Shown here: piece by piece, positions 28,404-37,253 of the stretch | Layout of the letters: each line of letters begins with the position of its first letter | How positions within the stretch are numbered: the first letter of the stretch is position 1 | Origin: Micromonospora pallida | GTDB taxonomy: Bacteria > Actinomycetota > Actinomycetes > Mycobacteriales > Micromonosporaceae | Reading direction: 5' to 3' | DNA length: 64,000 nt | Assembly (NCBI RefSeq): GCF_900090325.1 | Contig: NZ_FMHW01000002.1 | Location: 5,209,001 to 5,273,000, forward strand | Notes under the pieces: model-generated | Database searches by the model: none | Told to the model about the DNA's origin: nothing | Seen by the model: the letters and a program-made list of their open reading frames with translations, nothing else | Position numbers and translations under genes: made by a program

Positions 28404-29327
28404 GTGCGTAAACTCATCCTGCTCGCCCTGGTGGGCTTCGGTGCCCAACTTGTCGACGGCAGCCTCGGGATGGCATACGGAGTGACATCCACCACATTGC
28501 TGCTCGCCATCAACACCAGCGCCGCCAGCGCGTCGGCAACCGTTCACCTGGCCGAAATCGGCACGACACTGGTCTCTGGTGCCGCCCACTGGCGGTTCGG
28601 CAACGTGGACTGGCGGGTGGTGTTCCGGGTCGGCGTGCCGGGAGCCCTCGGGGCCTTCCTCGGCGCGACCTTCCTCTCCGGGATCTCCACGGCGGCGGCC
28701 GCCCCGATCATGTCGCTGATCCTGCTCACCCTCGGCTGCTACCTGCTGATCCGCTTCACCGTCGCCGGTCTGCCGACCGGACGGGTGGGGCTGCCACTGC
28801 GCAAGCGGTTCCTCGGCCCACTGGGTCTGGTCGCCGGCTTCGTCGACGCCACCGGTGGTGGCGGCTGGGGCCCGGTCGGCACCCCCGCCATCCTCGCCAG
28901 CGGCCGGATGGAGCCGCGCCGGGTGATCGGGTCGATCGACACCAGCGAGTTCCTGGTGGCGGTGGCCGCCAGCCTCGGCTTCCTGGTTGGGCTCGGCTCG
29001 GAGAACATCGACTACGGCTGGGTGCTCGCCCTACTGCTCGGCGGGATGGCCGCCGCGCCGATCGCGGCCTGGCTGGTCCGGAAGGTCCCGCCCCGGGTGC
29101 TCGGCTCCGCGGTCGGCGGCATGATCATCCTCACCAACGGGCGGACGCTGCTGCGCAGCGAGTGGGTCGACGCCCCGGACATCGTCCGGTACGCCTGCTA
29201 CACGGTCGTGACGGCGCTCTGGGCAGCGGCGGTGGTGTGGTCGGTCCGGCAGCACCTCGCCACCCGGAACAGCGCGCCGGCCGCCAGCGCGGAGCGGACC
29301 GGGATGGCCGACGAGGTCGCCTCCTGA
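28404..29327 (+). CDS. TauE/SafE-family sulfite/anion exporter
   Basis: A 307-residue polytopic membrane protein of the TauE/SafE family, members of which export sulfite, sulfonates or related anions. It shows the N-terminal signature VGFGAQLVDGSLGMAYGVTS, the mid-protein repeat GFVDATGGGGWGPVGTP, and about eight hydrophobic helices. GTG at 28404 is the only start near the 5' end of the frame. It is divergent from the synthase operon across an 827-bp regulatory region. A link to sulfate or sulfite released by sulfotransferase chemistry is possible but rests on position alone. Confidence 0.85.
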   Translation: MRKLILLALVGFGAQLVDGSLGMAYGVTSTTLLLAINTSAASASATVHLAEIGTTLVSGAAHWRFGNVDWRVVFRVGVPGALGAFLGATFLSGISTAAAAPIMSLILLTLGCYLLIRFTVAGLPTGRVGLPLRKRFLGPLGLVAGFVDATGGGGWGPVGTPAILASGRMEPRRVIGSIDTSEFLVAVAASLGFLVGLGSENIDYGWVLALLLGGMAAAPIAAWLVRKVPPRVLGSAVGGMIILTNGRTLLRSEWVDAPDIVRYACYTVVTALWAAAVVWSVRQHLATRNSAPAASAERTGMADEVAS

Positions 29328-29363
29328 CGGCTGCCGGCCGGACCCGCACATTGCCCTCGGGGT

Positions 29364-29393
29364 CGGCCGGGGCCACCCACGTGGCTCCGGCCG
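29364..29393. terminator. Bidirectional terminator between TauE and EamA genes
   Basis: A 13-bp stem with one wobble (29364-29376 and 29381-29393) and a 4-nt loop CCAC, in the gap between two convergent genes. Confidence 0.7.
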
Positions 29394-29437
29394 GCCCGGT
29401 CCCGCCCTCTGAGACGGCGGGCAGAACCCACCGGTCC

Positions 29438-30397
29438 TCATGGCGGTGGCGGCCCGACCTCGCCGGGCAGGGGCACCGGAGCCCGCCGCCCGGCACGTGC
29501 CCCGCCCAGCACCACCACGACCGTGCCGACCAGCAGCACACCCAGGCCGGGCAGGGCGAGCGGCTGCGGGAGCTGACCCAGCCAGAGCCAGCCGATCAGC
29601 GCCGCGCCCGGCACCTCCAGCAGGATCAGCACGCTCACCGTGGTGGCCGAGACCCGCCGCAGCGCGTAGTTGAACATCGAGTGCCCGAGTAGCTGCGCCC
29701 CGGCGACCAACGCGAGGATCACCAGCCAGGTGTCGGTGTCGTACCCGCCCAGCCGTACCCCGCCGACCAGACAGACGACCAGCAGCACCGACGCGCAGAC
29801 GCTGTAGCAGATCGTGGTGTAGGTGGTGGTGCTCAAGGTGACGCGGGCCCGCTCGCCCAGCGCGGTGTAGCCGGCGATGAAGATCGCACCCGCGACGGCC
29901 AGCAGGTCGCCGGCGAAGGCCCGGCCGGAGACGGCGAAGTCGGCACCGCTGGCCAACACCGCGCCGAGCACCGCGATCCCGATGCCGGCCCACACCGTGC
30001 GCGGCAGCCGCCGGCCCTGCCACCGGGCGATCAGCCCCTGCCACACCGGCTGGGTGGCGCCCAGCGCGGTCGCGGCGGCGACCGAGGTGAGCTGCGCGCT
30101 CGGCATCCAGGTGGCGAAGTGCCCGGCCAGCGCCACCCCGGAGAGCACGCAGTACCAGCCCTCCCGCCGCCCCGCACCGGACGCCAGCAGCCGGAACTCG
30201 GCACGTCGCCGGACCAGCGCCCACGGAGCGATCACGCCGGTCGCCAGCACGTTCCGCCAGAAGGCGATGGCCAGGGCGGGGGCGGTCGCGAACGCGATCA
30301 GCGGGGCCGACGAGGAGACCGCCGCGACGGCCAGCACGATCGCCCCGGTGGTCAGCGGGTCGAGGGGCGGGTGACCCGGTGGGGACTGCCCGGTCAG
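29438..30397 (-). CDS. EamA-family (DMT) transporter
   Basis: About 319 residues with ten hydrophobic segments in two homologous halves, the layout of EamA/RhaT drug-metabolite transporters that export small metabolites. Typical parts are SSAPLIAFATAPALAIAFWRN in helix 1-2, LTSVAAATALGATQPVW in the first half and LEVPGAALIGWLWLGQ in the second. The start is unresolved. No ATG is available, and a CTG at 30397 overlapping the upstream stop (CTGA) fits coupling, while a GTG at 30337 would cut into the first helix. The C-terminal tail is Pro-rich. Confidence 0.78.
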   Translation of the reverse strand: MTGQSPPGHPPLDPLTTGAIVLAVAAVSSSAPLIAFATAPALAIAFWRNVLATGVIAPWALVRRRAEFRLLASGAGRREGWYCVLSGVALAGHFATWMPSAQLTSVAAATALGATQPVWQGLIARWQGRRLPRTVWAGIGIAVLGAVLASGADFAVSGRAFAGDLLAVAGAIFIAGYTALGERARVTLSTTTYTTICYSVCASVLLVVCLVGGVRLGGYDTDTWLVILALVAGAQLLGHSMFNYALRRVSATTVSVLILLEVPGAALIGWLWLGQLPQPLALPGLGVLLVGTVVVVLGGARAGRRAPVPLPGEVGPPPP

Positions 30398-30909
30398 CGG
30401 CGACGCACCCGGTGCAGGCGGAACGGCTTCCGGGTCCGGCGCACGGCGGGGGTGTCCCGGGGCGGCTCGGCCAGCGAGTCGTCCGGCAGGGCGGATCCGG
30501 CCAACGGCGTCCCGGCCGGCACCAGCCGGTTCAGCGTGCAGCCGTCCGCGACCCAGCGCCGCACCAGGTCGGCGATGGAGCCGGGGGCGTTGAGCCGCTT
30601 GCCGGCCACCGCCGGAGCCACCGTCGCCCACAGCTCGCTCTCCGGCTCGACGCGGGAGACCCGCGCCGGAAAGGTCACGATCCGCCCGCCGTGGTCGCCC
30701 CGCAGGGTGACCTCGACCTCCGACGCTTCGGCCAGGTCGGGCGCCGTCTGCTCCCCCGGGCCGCTCACCACGAACAGCGCCCCCTCCAGGGGTACGCACC
30801 AGAGCGCGAGCGCCGGGCCGTCGGGCACCCGCACCCAGGCCACGGCGGCCTTCTTCAGCGCCTCGTCGACCAGGGGCGTGGTCGCCCGCTCCTCCACCTC
30901 GTCGCTCAC
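30394..30909 (-). CDS. Conserved protein, pyridoxamine-oxidase-like fold suspected
   Basis: A 171-residue soluble protein beginning VSDEVEERATTPLVDEALKKAAVAW at a GTG (30909). The core ALWCVPLEGALFVVSGPGEQ followed by VEVTLRGDHGGRIVTFPARVSRVEPES resembles the split beta-barrel of flavin/pyridoxamine-oxidase-like proteins. I cannot name a family with certainty. The C-terminus is Arg-rich (RRTRKPFRLHRVRRR). It appears to be translationally coupled to the EamA gene. Confidence 0.7.
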   Translation of the reverse strand: MSDEVEERATTPLVDEALKKAAVAWVRVPDGPALALWCVPLEGALFVVSGPGEQTAPDLAEASEVEVTLRGDHGGRIVTFPARVSRVEPESELWATVAPAVAGKRLNAPGSIADLVRRWVADGCTLNRLVPAGTPLAGSALPDDSLAEPPRDTPAVRRTRKPFRLHRVRRR

Positions 30910-31006
30910 ACCCGGAATCCTGCCGTACCCCGCCCACGCCCGCTGGCCGGACCTCCCGGCCCGGATCTCCGGCGGCGGGCTTCCCGGGGCCCGGTACCGG
31001 ACGGGG

Positions 31007-31876
31007 TCAGCCGAGGAAGGGCGGGATGTTGATCTCACCACGGGCCACCGGCATCACCTGGCCGCTGACCGTCGCGCCCACGGCTACGCCGCCGACCGCG
31101 GTGACCGTACAGGTCAGCACGGACGGGCGGTTCATCTCGTAGCCCTGCTCGACGGTGTACGCCGACCGTCCCTCGCCGGGGAGCAGGCCGCTGGCGACCA
31201 GCCACACCCCCAGACCGAGAGCGGCCGAGCCGGTGGCCGGGTCCTCGGGAACACCGAGCCCGGGCACGAAGACCCGGGCGCGGGCGGTTTGCGTACCGGC
31301 ATCCCAGGAGAAGACGCTGACGTGCTCCACTCCGTACCGCTCCGCCACCGCCGCGTTGACCCGGGCGCGGGCCAACGCGTCCGGACGCACCGGGAGGTAC
31401 GGGAACTCCAGCCCGCAACCGGCCACCCGGGGCGCCGGGCCGGCGTGGTCGGCGGCCCGCAGGCCGGCCAGCTCCAGCAGGGGTTCCACGTCCAGCTCCG
31501 GCCCCAGGGTCGGCATGCCGCCGGTCAGCGTGGCACCCGCGCCGGTCACCTCGACCGGCAGCACCCCCGCCCCGCACTCCTGGGTGACCTGCCCGGTGTC
31601 GAACCAGCCCCGACGGCACGCGGTCACCGCCGCGCCCACGCTCGGGTGGCCGGCGAAGGGCAGCTCCGCCGCCGGGGTGAAGATCCGGGCCCGGTAGGTC
31701 GCGCCGACCTGGGTGGCGGGCAGCACGAAGACCGTCTCGGAGAGGTTGAACTCCCGCGCCAGCGTCTGCATCTGCTCGGTGGCGAGCCCTTCCGCGCCGA
31801 ACACCACAGCCAGCGGATTGCCGGCGAACGGGCGGTCGGTGAAGACGTCCACGATCTCGTAGGCCAAGGTCGACAT
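31007..31876 (-). CDS. PhzF-family isomerase-like protein
   Basis: A 289-residue protein of the PhzF/diaminopimelate-epimerase fold. Hallmarks are YEIVDVFTDRPFAGNPLAVV at the N-terminus, REFNLSETVFV with the proposed catalytic Glu, ELPFAGHPSVGA, and EDPATGSAALGLG near residue 220. PhzF itself isomerises a phenazine precursor; most homologues have unknown substrates, and nothing here implies phenazine synthesis. ATG at 31876 lies 8 nt from a TAGTGT box (31885-31890), fitting a leaderless transcript. Divergent from the MgtE-like gene. Confidence 0.85.
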   Translation of the reverse strand: MSTLAYEIVDVFTDRPFAGNPLAVVFGAEGLATEQMQTLAREFNLSETVFVLPATQVGATYRARIFTPAAELPFAGHPSVGAAVTACRRGWFDTGQVTQECGAGVLPVEVTGAGATLTGGMPTLGPELDVEPLLELAGLRAADHAGPAPRVAGCGLEFPYLPVRPDALARARVNAAVAERYGVEHVSVFSWDAGTQTARARVFVPGLGVPEDPATGSAALGLGVWLVASGLLPGEGRSAYTVEQGYEMNRPSVLTCTVTAVGGVAVGATVSGQVMPVARGEINIPPFLG

Positions 31877-31909
31877 GTTGATAAACACTAGGCGCATAGG
31901 CTGGTCGAC

Positions 31910-33268
31910 GTGAGCACGCCGACCCGGGTCTACATCGCCCGACTCGCCGGAGTGGCCGTCTTCGACCCGAACGGCGACCAGGTGGGACGGGTACGCGACG
32001 CGGTGGCCCGCCTCCGGACGACCAACCGCCCGCCCGAGGTGGTCGGACTTGTCGCCGAGATGCCGATGCGGCGGCGGATCTTCCTCTCCATCAACCGGGT
32101 CACCTCGCTCGACGCGGAGGCGGTCGTGCTCGGCACCGGGACGCTGAACCTGCGTCGCTTCGAAAAGCGCCCCAACGAGCTGCTGGTCCTCCAGGAGTTG
32201 CTCGACCGTCGGGTGCACCTCGACCCGAACGGGCAGGCCGGCACCGTGGTCGACGTGGCGATGGAGTGCCGGGGCCGCGAGTGGTCGCTGAGCCGGGTGG
32301 CGGTCCGGGAGCAGACCGGCCGGCTCAGCCGCCGGGGGCACCTGCACCAGGTCGAGTGGGACAAGGTCCGGGGGCTGACCGGCTTCGCCGACACCCGGGG
32401 TACGGCCAACCTCCTCGCTGTCCTGGAGGACATGCGCCCGGCCGACCTGGCCAACGCCCTCCAGGACCTGCCCGACCTGCGCCGCAACGAGGTGGCGGCG
32501 GCCCTGGACGACGAGCGCCTGGCGGACGTGCTCAGCGAGTTGCCCGAGCACGACCAGGTGGAGATCCTCACCGCGCTGGGCCGGGAACGGGCCGCCGACG
32601 TGCTGGAGGAGATGGACCCGGACGACGCCGCCGACCTGCTCAACGAGCTGCCGGCGCCGGAGCAGGACGTACTGCTCGACCTGATGGAGCCGGACGAGGC
32701 CGACCCGGTCCGCCAACTGCTCAAGTACACCCCGGGCACGGCGGGCAGCGTGATGACCTCCGAGCCGGTGATCCTGCCGCCGGACGCGACCGTCGCGGAG
32801 GCGCTGGCCCGGATCCGGGAGCCGCAGCTCTCCCCCGCCGTGGCGGCGCAGGTCTTCGTCTCCCGCGCCCCGATGACCACCCCGACCGGCCGTTACCTCG
32901 GGATGGTGCACTTCCAGCGGCTGCTCCGGGAGCCGCCGGCCGACCTGCTCGGCGGCATCGTGCTCAACGACATCGACCCGCTGCGGGAGACCACCCCGCT
33001 GCCCGAGATCACCCGCCGGATGGCCACCTACGACCTGGTCGCGATGCCTGTGGTCGACCGCAACAACCGGCTGGTCGGCGCGGTCACCGTGGACGACGTA
33101 CTGGACCATTCCCTGCCCCGGGACTGGCGCGACCGGGACGCCCCGGCGGAGCCCCTCGCGCAGCCGCAGCCCGACCTGACCGCCGGGGCGGCCGCTGGCG
33201 AGGCTGGCACGACCGCCGTGGGCGGGACGACCGGCGAAGACCGGACGACAGGCGGTGCGCATGGCTGA
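31910..33268 (+). CDS. MgtE N-domain/CBS protein without membrane domain
   Basis: A 452-residue soluble protein. Residues about 1-190 hold two PRC-barrel-like halves. An MgtE intracellular N domain follows (about 200-290, acidic helices such as LADVLSELPEHDQVEIL and DPDDAADLLNELP), then two CBS domains (about 290-415, GSVMTSEPVILPPDATV and VDRNNRLVGAVTVDDVL). The MgtE Mg2+ channel domain is absent, so it is probably a regulatory Mg2+ or nucleotide sensor. TAGGCT lies 7 nt before GTG 31910 (leaderless). The DUF1003 gene overlaps its 3' end. Confidence 0.85.
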   Translation: MSTPTRVYIARLAGVAVFDPNGDQVGRVRDAVARLRTTNRPPEVVGLVAEMPMRRRIFLSINRVTSLDAEAVVLGTGTLNLRRFEKRPNELLVLQELLDRRVHLDPNGQAGTVVDVAMECRGREWSLSRVAVREQTGRLSRRGHLHQVEWDKVRGLTGFADTRGTANLLAVLEDMRPADLANALQDLPDLRRNEVAAALDDERLADVLSELPEHDQVEILTALGRERAADVLEEMDPDDAADLLNELPAPEQDVLLDLMEPDEADPVRQLLKYTPGTAGSVMTSEPVILPPDATVAEALARIREPQLSPAVAAQVFVSRAPMTTPTGRYLGMVHFQRLLREPPADLLGGIVLNDIDPLRETTPLPEITRRMATYDLVAMPVVDRNNRLVGAVTVDDVLDHSLPRDWRDRDAPAEPLAQPQPDLTAGAAAGEAGTTAVGGTTGEDRTTGGAHG

Positions 33269-33788
33269 GCAGCGCCGCTCCGAACGGCTGGACCAGCCGG
33301 CGGAGCCCCGCAAGGTCAAGCTGCCCCGGTTCGACCCGGAGGCGTTCGGACGCTGGTCCGAGGGGATCGCCCGGGGCATGGGTACGGCGAACTTCATCGT
33401 CTACATGACGGTGGTGATCTCGGCCTGGTTCGCCTGGAACACCCTGGCCCCGGCGGACCTGCGCTTCGACCCGTACACCTTCACCTTCCTCACCCTGGTC
33501 CTGTCGTTGCAGGCGTCCTACGCGGCCCCGCTGATCCTGCTCGCCCAGAACCGGCAGGCCGACCGGGACCGGGTCTCGCTGGAGGAGGACCGCCGCCGCG
33601 CCACGGCGCAGAAGGCGGACACCGAGTACCTGGCCCGGGAGATCGCCGCCCTGCGGATCGCCCTGGGCGAGGTGGCCACCCGGGACTTCGTCCGCTCCGA
33701 GCTGGCCCGGCTGGCCGAGGAACTCGACGAGGCCCAACAACGTCGCCACCGTCTGGACCGCCGCCACCACGACCCCGCCCACGACTGA
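33261..33788 (+). CDS. DUF1003 membrane protein
   Basis: A 175-residue protein with two hydrophobic segments near residues 45-90 (NFIVYMTVVISAWFAWN and FTFLTLVLSLQASYAAPLILLAQNRQ), the core of DUF1003, then a charged helical C-terminus likely to form a coiled coil (residues 95-165). ATG 33261 overlaps the MgtE-like gene by 8 nt. This pairing suggests the soluble sensor and the membrane protein act together, perhaps in ion homeostasis; this is inference. Confidence 0.85.
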   Translation: MAEQRRSERLDQPAEPRKVKLPRFDPEAFGRWSEGIARGMGTANFIVYMTVVISAWFAWNTLAPADLRFDPYTFTFLTLVLSLQASYAAPLILLAQNRQADRDRVSLEEDRRRATAQKADTEYLAREIAALRIALGEVATRDFVRSELARLAEELDEAQQRRHRLDRRHHDPAHD

Positions 33789-33892
33789 CCCCGCCCGCTC
33801 TCGCATTGATGTCGTCCCGGTGACGCAAACCTCTTGATCAACGGAGGCGGCGGGCGGTGGGCGCGGAGGGGCACCGACGTAGCATTGCGGGC

Positions 33893-35047
33893 ATGTCCGC
33901 ACCCGTCAGCACCGTCTCCGACGCCGTCCACGCCGCGCTGGCCACCGTCGACGACCCCGAGATCCGCCGGCCGATCACCGACCTCGGCATGGTCCGCTCC
34001 GCGGTCGTCGGTGACGACGGCGTCGTCCGGGTGGAGCTGCTGCTCACCGTCGCCGGCTGCCCGTTGAAGGAGAAGCTGCGCGCCGACATCACCGCCGCCG
34101 TCGGCGCCGTGCCCGGGGTCACCGGCGTCGAGATCGAGTTCGGCGTGATGAGCCCCGAGCAGCGGCAGTCGTTGCAGGCGAAGCTGCGCGGCGGTGCCGG
34201 CGCGGCCGGCGGGGAACCGGTCATCCCGTTTGCCCAGCCCGGCTCCCGGACCCGGGTGTACGCGGTGGCCAGCGGCAAGGGGGGCGTCGGCAAGTCCAGC
34301 GTGACGGTCAACCTGGCCGCGGCGCTCGCCGCCCGGGGGCTCTCCGTCGGCGTGGTCGACGCGGACATCTACGGCCACTCGGTGCCCCGGATGCTCGGCA
34401 CGGAGGCCCGCCCCACCCGGGTGGAAGACATGATCATGCCGCCCGAGTCGCACGGCGTGAAGGTCATCTCGATCGGCATGTTCACCGCCGGGAACGCCGC
34501 CGTGGTCTGGCGTGGCCCGATGCTGCACCGGGCGTTGCAGCAGTTCCTCGCCGACGTCTACTGGGGCGACCTGGACGTCCTCCTGCTCGACCTGCCCCCG
34601 GGCACCGGTGACGTGGCGATCTCGCTGGCCCAGCTCCTGCCGAACGCGGAGATCCTGGTGGTCACCACGCCGCAGGCCGCCGCCGCCGAGGTGGCGGAGC
34701 GGGCCGGGGCGATCGCCCTGCAAACCCACCAGCGGGTCGTCGGCGTGATCGAGAACATGTCCTGGCTGGAACTGCCGGACGGCTCCCGGATGGAGGTCTT
34801 CGGTGCCGGCGGCGGGGCCACGGTCGCCGAGTCGTTGACCCAGACCATCGGCGCGCAGGTGCCGCTGCTCGGGCAGATCCCGCTGGACACCCGGGTCCGC
34901 GAGGCCGGCGACGCCGGCACCCCGATCGTGCTGGCCGAGCCGGCGGCCCCGGCCGCGAAGGCGCTGGGCGCGGTCGCCGACCGGCTGGCCGTACGCCGCG
35001 AGTCGCTGCTCGGCAAGCCGCTCGGACTCAAGCCCGCCGGTCGCTGA
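33893..35047 (+). CDS. mrp: Mrp/NBP35-family ATPase, iron-sulfur cluster carrier
   Basis: A 384-residue P-loop ATPase of the Mrp/ApbC family, which binds and transfers Fe-S clusters. The N-terminal MIP18-like domain (about 1-90) contains VDDPEIRRPITDLGMV and TVAGCPLKEKL. The deviant Walker A ASGKGGVGKSS is near residue 126, with DADIYGHSVPRMLG and LDLPPGTGDVA following. The usual C-terminal CxxC cluster motif is not evident (VIENMSWLELPDGS where many have ENMS-x-F-x-CP), as in some actinobacterial members. ATG 33893 has a TAGCAT box 6-7 nt upstream, suggesting a leaderless transcript. Confidence 0.88.
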   Translation: MSAPVSTVSDAVHAALATVDDPEIRRPITDLGMVRSAVVGDDGVVRVELLLTVAGCPLKEKLRADITAAVGAVPGVTGVEIEFGVMSPEQRQSLQAKLRGGAGAAGGEPVIPFAQPGSRTRVYAVASGKGGVGKSSVTVNLAAALAARGLSVGVVDADIYGHSVPRMLGTEARPTRVEDMIMPPESHGVKVISIGMFTAGNAAVVWRGPMLHRALQQFLADVYWGDLDVLLLDLPPGTGDVAISLAQLLPNAEILVVTTPQAAAAEVAERAGAIALQTHQRVVGVIENMSWLELPDGSRMEVFGAGGGATVAESLTQTIGAQVPLLGQIPLDTRVREAGDAGTPIVLAEPAAPAAKALGAVADRLAVRRESLLGKPLGLKPAGR

Positions 35048-35171
35048 CCGGATCGTTCAGCCCGCCGGCCGGTCCCGACCGCTCGACTCGAGCCCGCCGG
35101 CCACCCGGCTCACAACCCGCCGGCCGCTGACTGACGACGCTGCCCGACCCGTACCCGCTCGAGGGTGCGGG

Positions 35172-35582
35172 TCAGGTGGCGTCGCCGTCGTAGCTGCGGG
35201 GCCGGGGCGCCGGGGCGGGGGTGGACGGGTTGGCACCGGAGCGCAGGTCCGCCGCGGTGGCGACGTCCTTGAGCTCCTTGTGCACGCCGTTGACGTCGGC
35301 GCGCAGGTCGTCGTACATGCCCTGCAACGGCTTCCGGATCGCCTGCTCGTCCTCTTCGCTGAGCAGGTGCTTGCGGATGAACGCCTTGGGGTGCAGGTCT
35401 TCCAGTTGGATGTCGGTGCCCAGTTCCCGGCTCAGGTCGGTGGTGGCATTGCGGGCCATGTTGCGCAAGTTGCGCACCATGCGCAGGCCGTCACCGATCA
35501 CCGTGGGCAGCTTGTCGCCGAAGATCAGCAACGCGAGCAGCAGCAGAGCGCCGATCTCCCACCAGTTCAGGTTGTCGAACAC
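35172..35582 (-). CDS. tatB: Sec-independent protein translocase TatB
   Basis: A 136-residue protein with the TatA/B architecture: a short N-terminal membrane helix (WWEIGALLLLALLIFGDKLP, with Glu at residue 9), an amphipathic helix (DGLRMVRNLRNMARNAT), then a charged cytoplasmic tail. The length and the extended tail favour TatB over TatA. TatB recognises twin-arginine signal peptides with TatC. The neighbouring HtrA-like protease and Mrp genes match a common actinobacterial order. Confidence 0.85.
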   Translation of the reverse strand: MFDNLNWWEIGALLLLALLIFGDKLPTVIGDGLRMVRNLRNMARNATTDLSRELGTDIQLEDLHPKAFIRKHLLSEEDEQAIRKPLQGMYDDLRADVNGVHKELKDVATAADLRSGANPSTPAPAPRPRSYDGDAT

Positions 35583-35655
35583 GGGGCCTCCTCCTCGGCG
35601 TCTGCCTGGCCAAGGGTACGCACGTAGGAGGGGTTCCGGGAGGGGTGGCCCCCGC

Positions 35656-37011
35656 CTACTTGGCGTCTGCGGCGAGTGTCACCGAGGCGTTCTGCACCGA
35701 CGATCCACGCCGGTACTCGACCGTCACCACCGACCCGGGGGCGAACTTGCGGACCAGGGCGATCAGGTCCGTAGGCTCGGACAACGGACGCCCGGCGAGC
35801 CGGAGGACCACGTCCCCCGCCTTCAGCCCGGCCCCGGCCGCCGGGCCGGAGGGCTCGACCGCGACCAGCCGTACGCCCCCAGTGCTGCTGGGGGCCGCGC
35901 CCGGCCCGGGCACCTCGGCGCCGATCACCGTCCGGCGGGCCTTGCCGGTGCCGATGATGTCCTGGGTGATGCGTTTCGCCTGGTTGATCGGGATGGCGAA
36001 GGCGAGGCCGATGTTGCCGGCCTCCTGCCCGTCGGCGACCAGCGACTTGATCGTCGAGTTCACCCCGATCACCCGGCCCGCGCCGTCCACCAGCGGTCCG
36101 CCGGAGTTGCCGTGGTTGACCGCCGCGTCGGTCTGGATCGCCGCGTAGTAGCGCACCGGTCCGCCCGGTTCCCCGGCCCGCATGGTCCGGTCCAGGGCGC
36201 TGACGATGCCCGCGGTGACGGTGTTCGCCAGGGAGAGCGGGGAGCCGATGGCGAGCACTGGGTCCCCGACCGCGAGGCTGTCCGAGTCGCCGAACTCCAC
36301 CGGCCGCAGTCCGGTCCGGGAGACCTTGATCACGGCGATGTCGGACTCCGGGTCCTGGCCGACCACGCTGGCCGGGGCGGAGGACCCGTCGTTGAAGATC
36401 ACCGTCGGCTTGCCGTTCCCGCCGGCGATCACGTGGTCGTTGGTGATGACGTGCCCGTCGGCGCTGGCAATGAAGCCGGAACCCTCGCTGGTGCCGGCGT
36501 GACCACCCACCCGGACGGTTACCACGCTGGGCAGGACCTTGGCGGCGACCCCGGCCAGGGAGTCCGGCCGGCGCTGGGCGGCCACCGGCGCCTCCTGCGG
36601 CGGGGCCCCGAGCACCGTCCCGCCCGCACCGCCGCGCACCGCGAACGCGTAGCCCAGCGCACCGCCGAGGGTGCCGGCGAGCAGGGCGGCGACCACCGCG
36701 ACCAGCAACACCTGCCGCAGCACCGGCCGGCGGGGCAGGTCCGGGTCGGCCACTGGTTCCGGTTCCGTCCCCCGTACCGGCGCGACCGGCAGCACCACGG
36801 CGGTGGGGGCGGTCGGGTCACGCCACGGGTCGGCGAGCGCGTCGGACCACCATGGCGAGGTGGTGCCCGTGGTGGCGGGGCCGCCGCCCGGCACGCCCCG
36901 CGCGCCACCCGCCGGTCCACCGTGGGTGCCCAAGGGCGCTCTCCCGGCCACCGGCGGTTGCGGCGGTGCGGGGGTCGCGGCGGGCTGGCGCCAGTCCCAG
37001 CCGTCGGTCAC
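35656..37011 (-). CDS. Membrane-anchored HtrA/DegP-like serine protease with PDZ domain
   Basis: A 451-residue S1C protease. Residues 1-120 are a Pro-rich cytoplasmic tail, and one membrane helix (VLLVAVVAALLAGTLGGALGYAF) follows at about 122-145. The protease domain carries the triad His in TNDHVI, Asp in ESDIAVIKV and Ser in GNSGGP. A C-terminal PDZ domain (about 350-450) has PAAGAGLKAGDVVLRLAG. Such enzymes degrade or sense misfolded extracytoplasmic proteins. It is encoded 70 bp upstream of tatB on the same strand. Confidence 0.92.
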   Translation of the reverse strand: MTDGWDWRQPAATPAPPQPPVAGRAPLGTHGGPAGGARGVPGGGPATTGTTSPWWSDALADPWRDPTAPTAVVLPVAPVRGTEPEPVADPDLPRRPVLRQVLLVAVVAALLAGTLGGALGYAFAVRGGAGGTVLGAPPQEAPVAAQRRPDSLAGVAAKVLPSVVTVRVGGHAGTSEGSGFIASADGHVITNDHVIAGGNGKPTVIFNDGSSAPASVVGQDPESDIAVIKVSRTGLRPVEFGDSDSLAVGDPVLAIGSPLSLANTVTAGIVSALDRTMRAGEPGGPVRYYAAIQTDAAVNHGNSGGPLVDGAGRVIGVNSTIKSLVADGQEAGNIGLAFAIPINQAKRITQDIIGTGKARRTVIGAEVPGPGAAPSSTGGVRLVAVEPSGPAAGAGLKAGDVVLRLAGRPLSEPTDLIALVRKFAPGSVVTVEYRRGSSVQNASVTLAADAK

Positions 37012-37253
37012 GTCGGTGCCTCCCAGTCCGTCCCGAGCCCCGTACGCCGGAAAGGACCGGCGGAACCGGCCCGGCCGGAGCGGACGGGATCACCATCCAG
37101 GATTGCACGGATGTCCCGTCCCGGGTCAGCGGTCATACCGGCGTAGGCCACACCAGCCGACCGCGTGGCTGCGCCCCTGAGCCGTCGCCTCTAGGCTCTT
37201 ACGGCGAACCCGCTCCGCTCCACTATCGCCGCCCCCCCCCCCGGAGGTGTCCC

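Noticed and set aside
31007..31876. Phenazine biosynthesis
   Set aside because: Only a PhzF homologue is present; PhzF-like proteins are common without phenazine pathways and no other phz gene is nearby.
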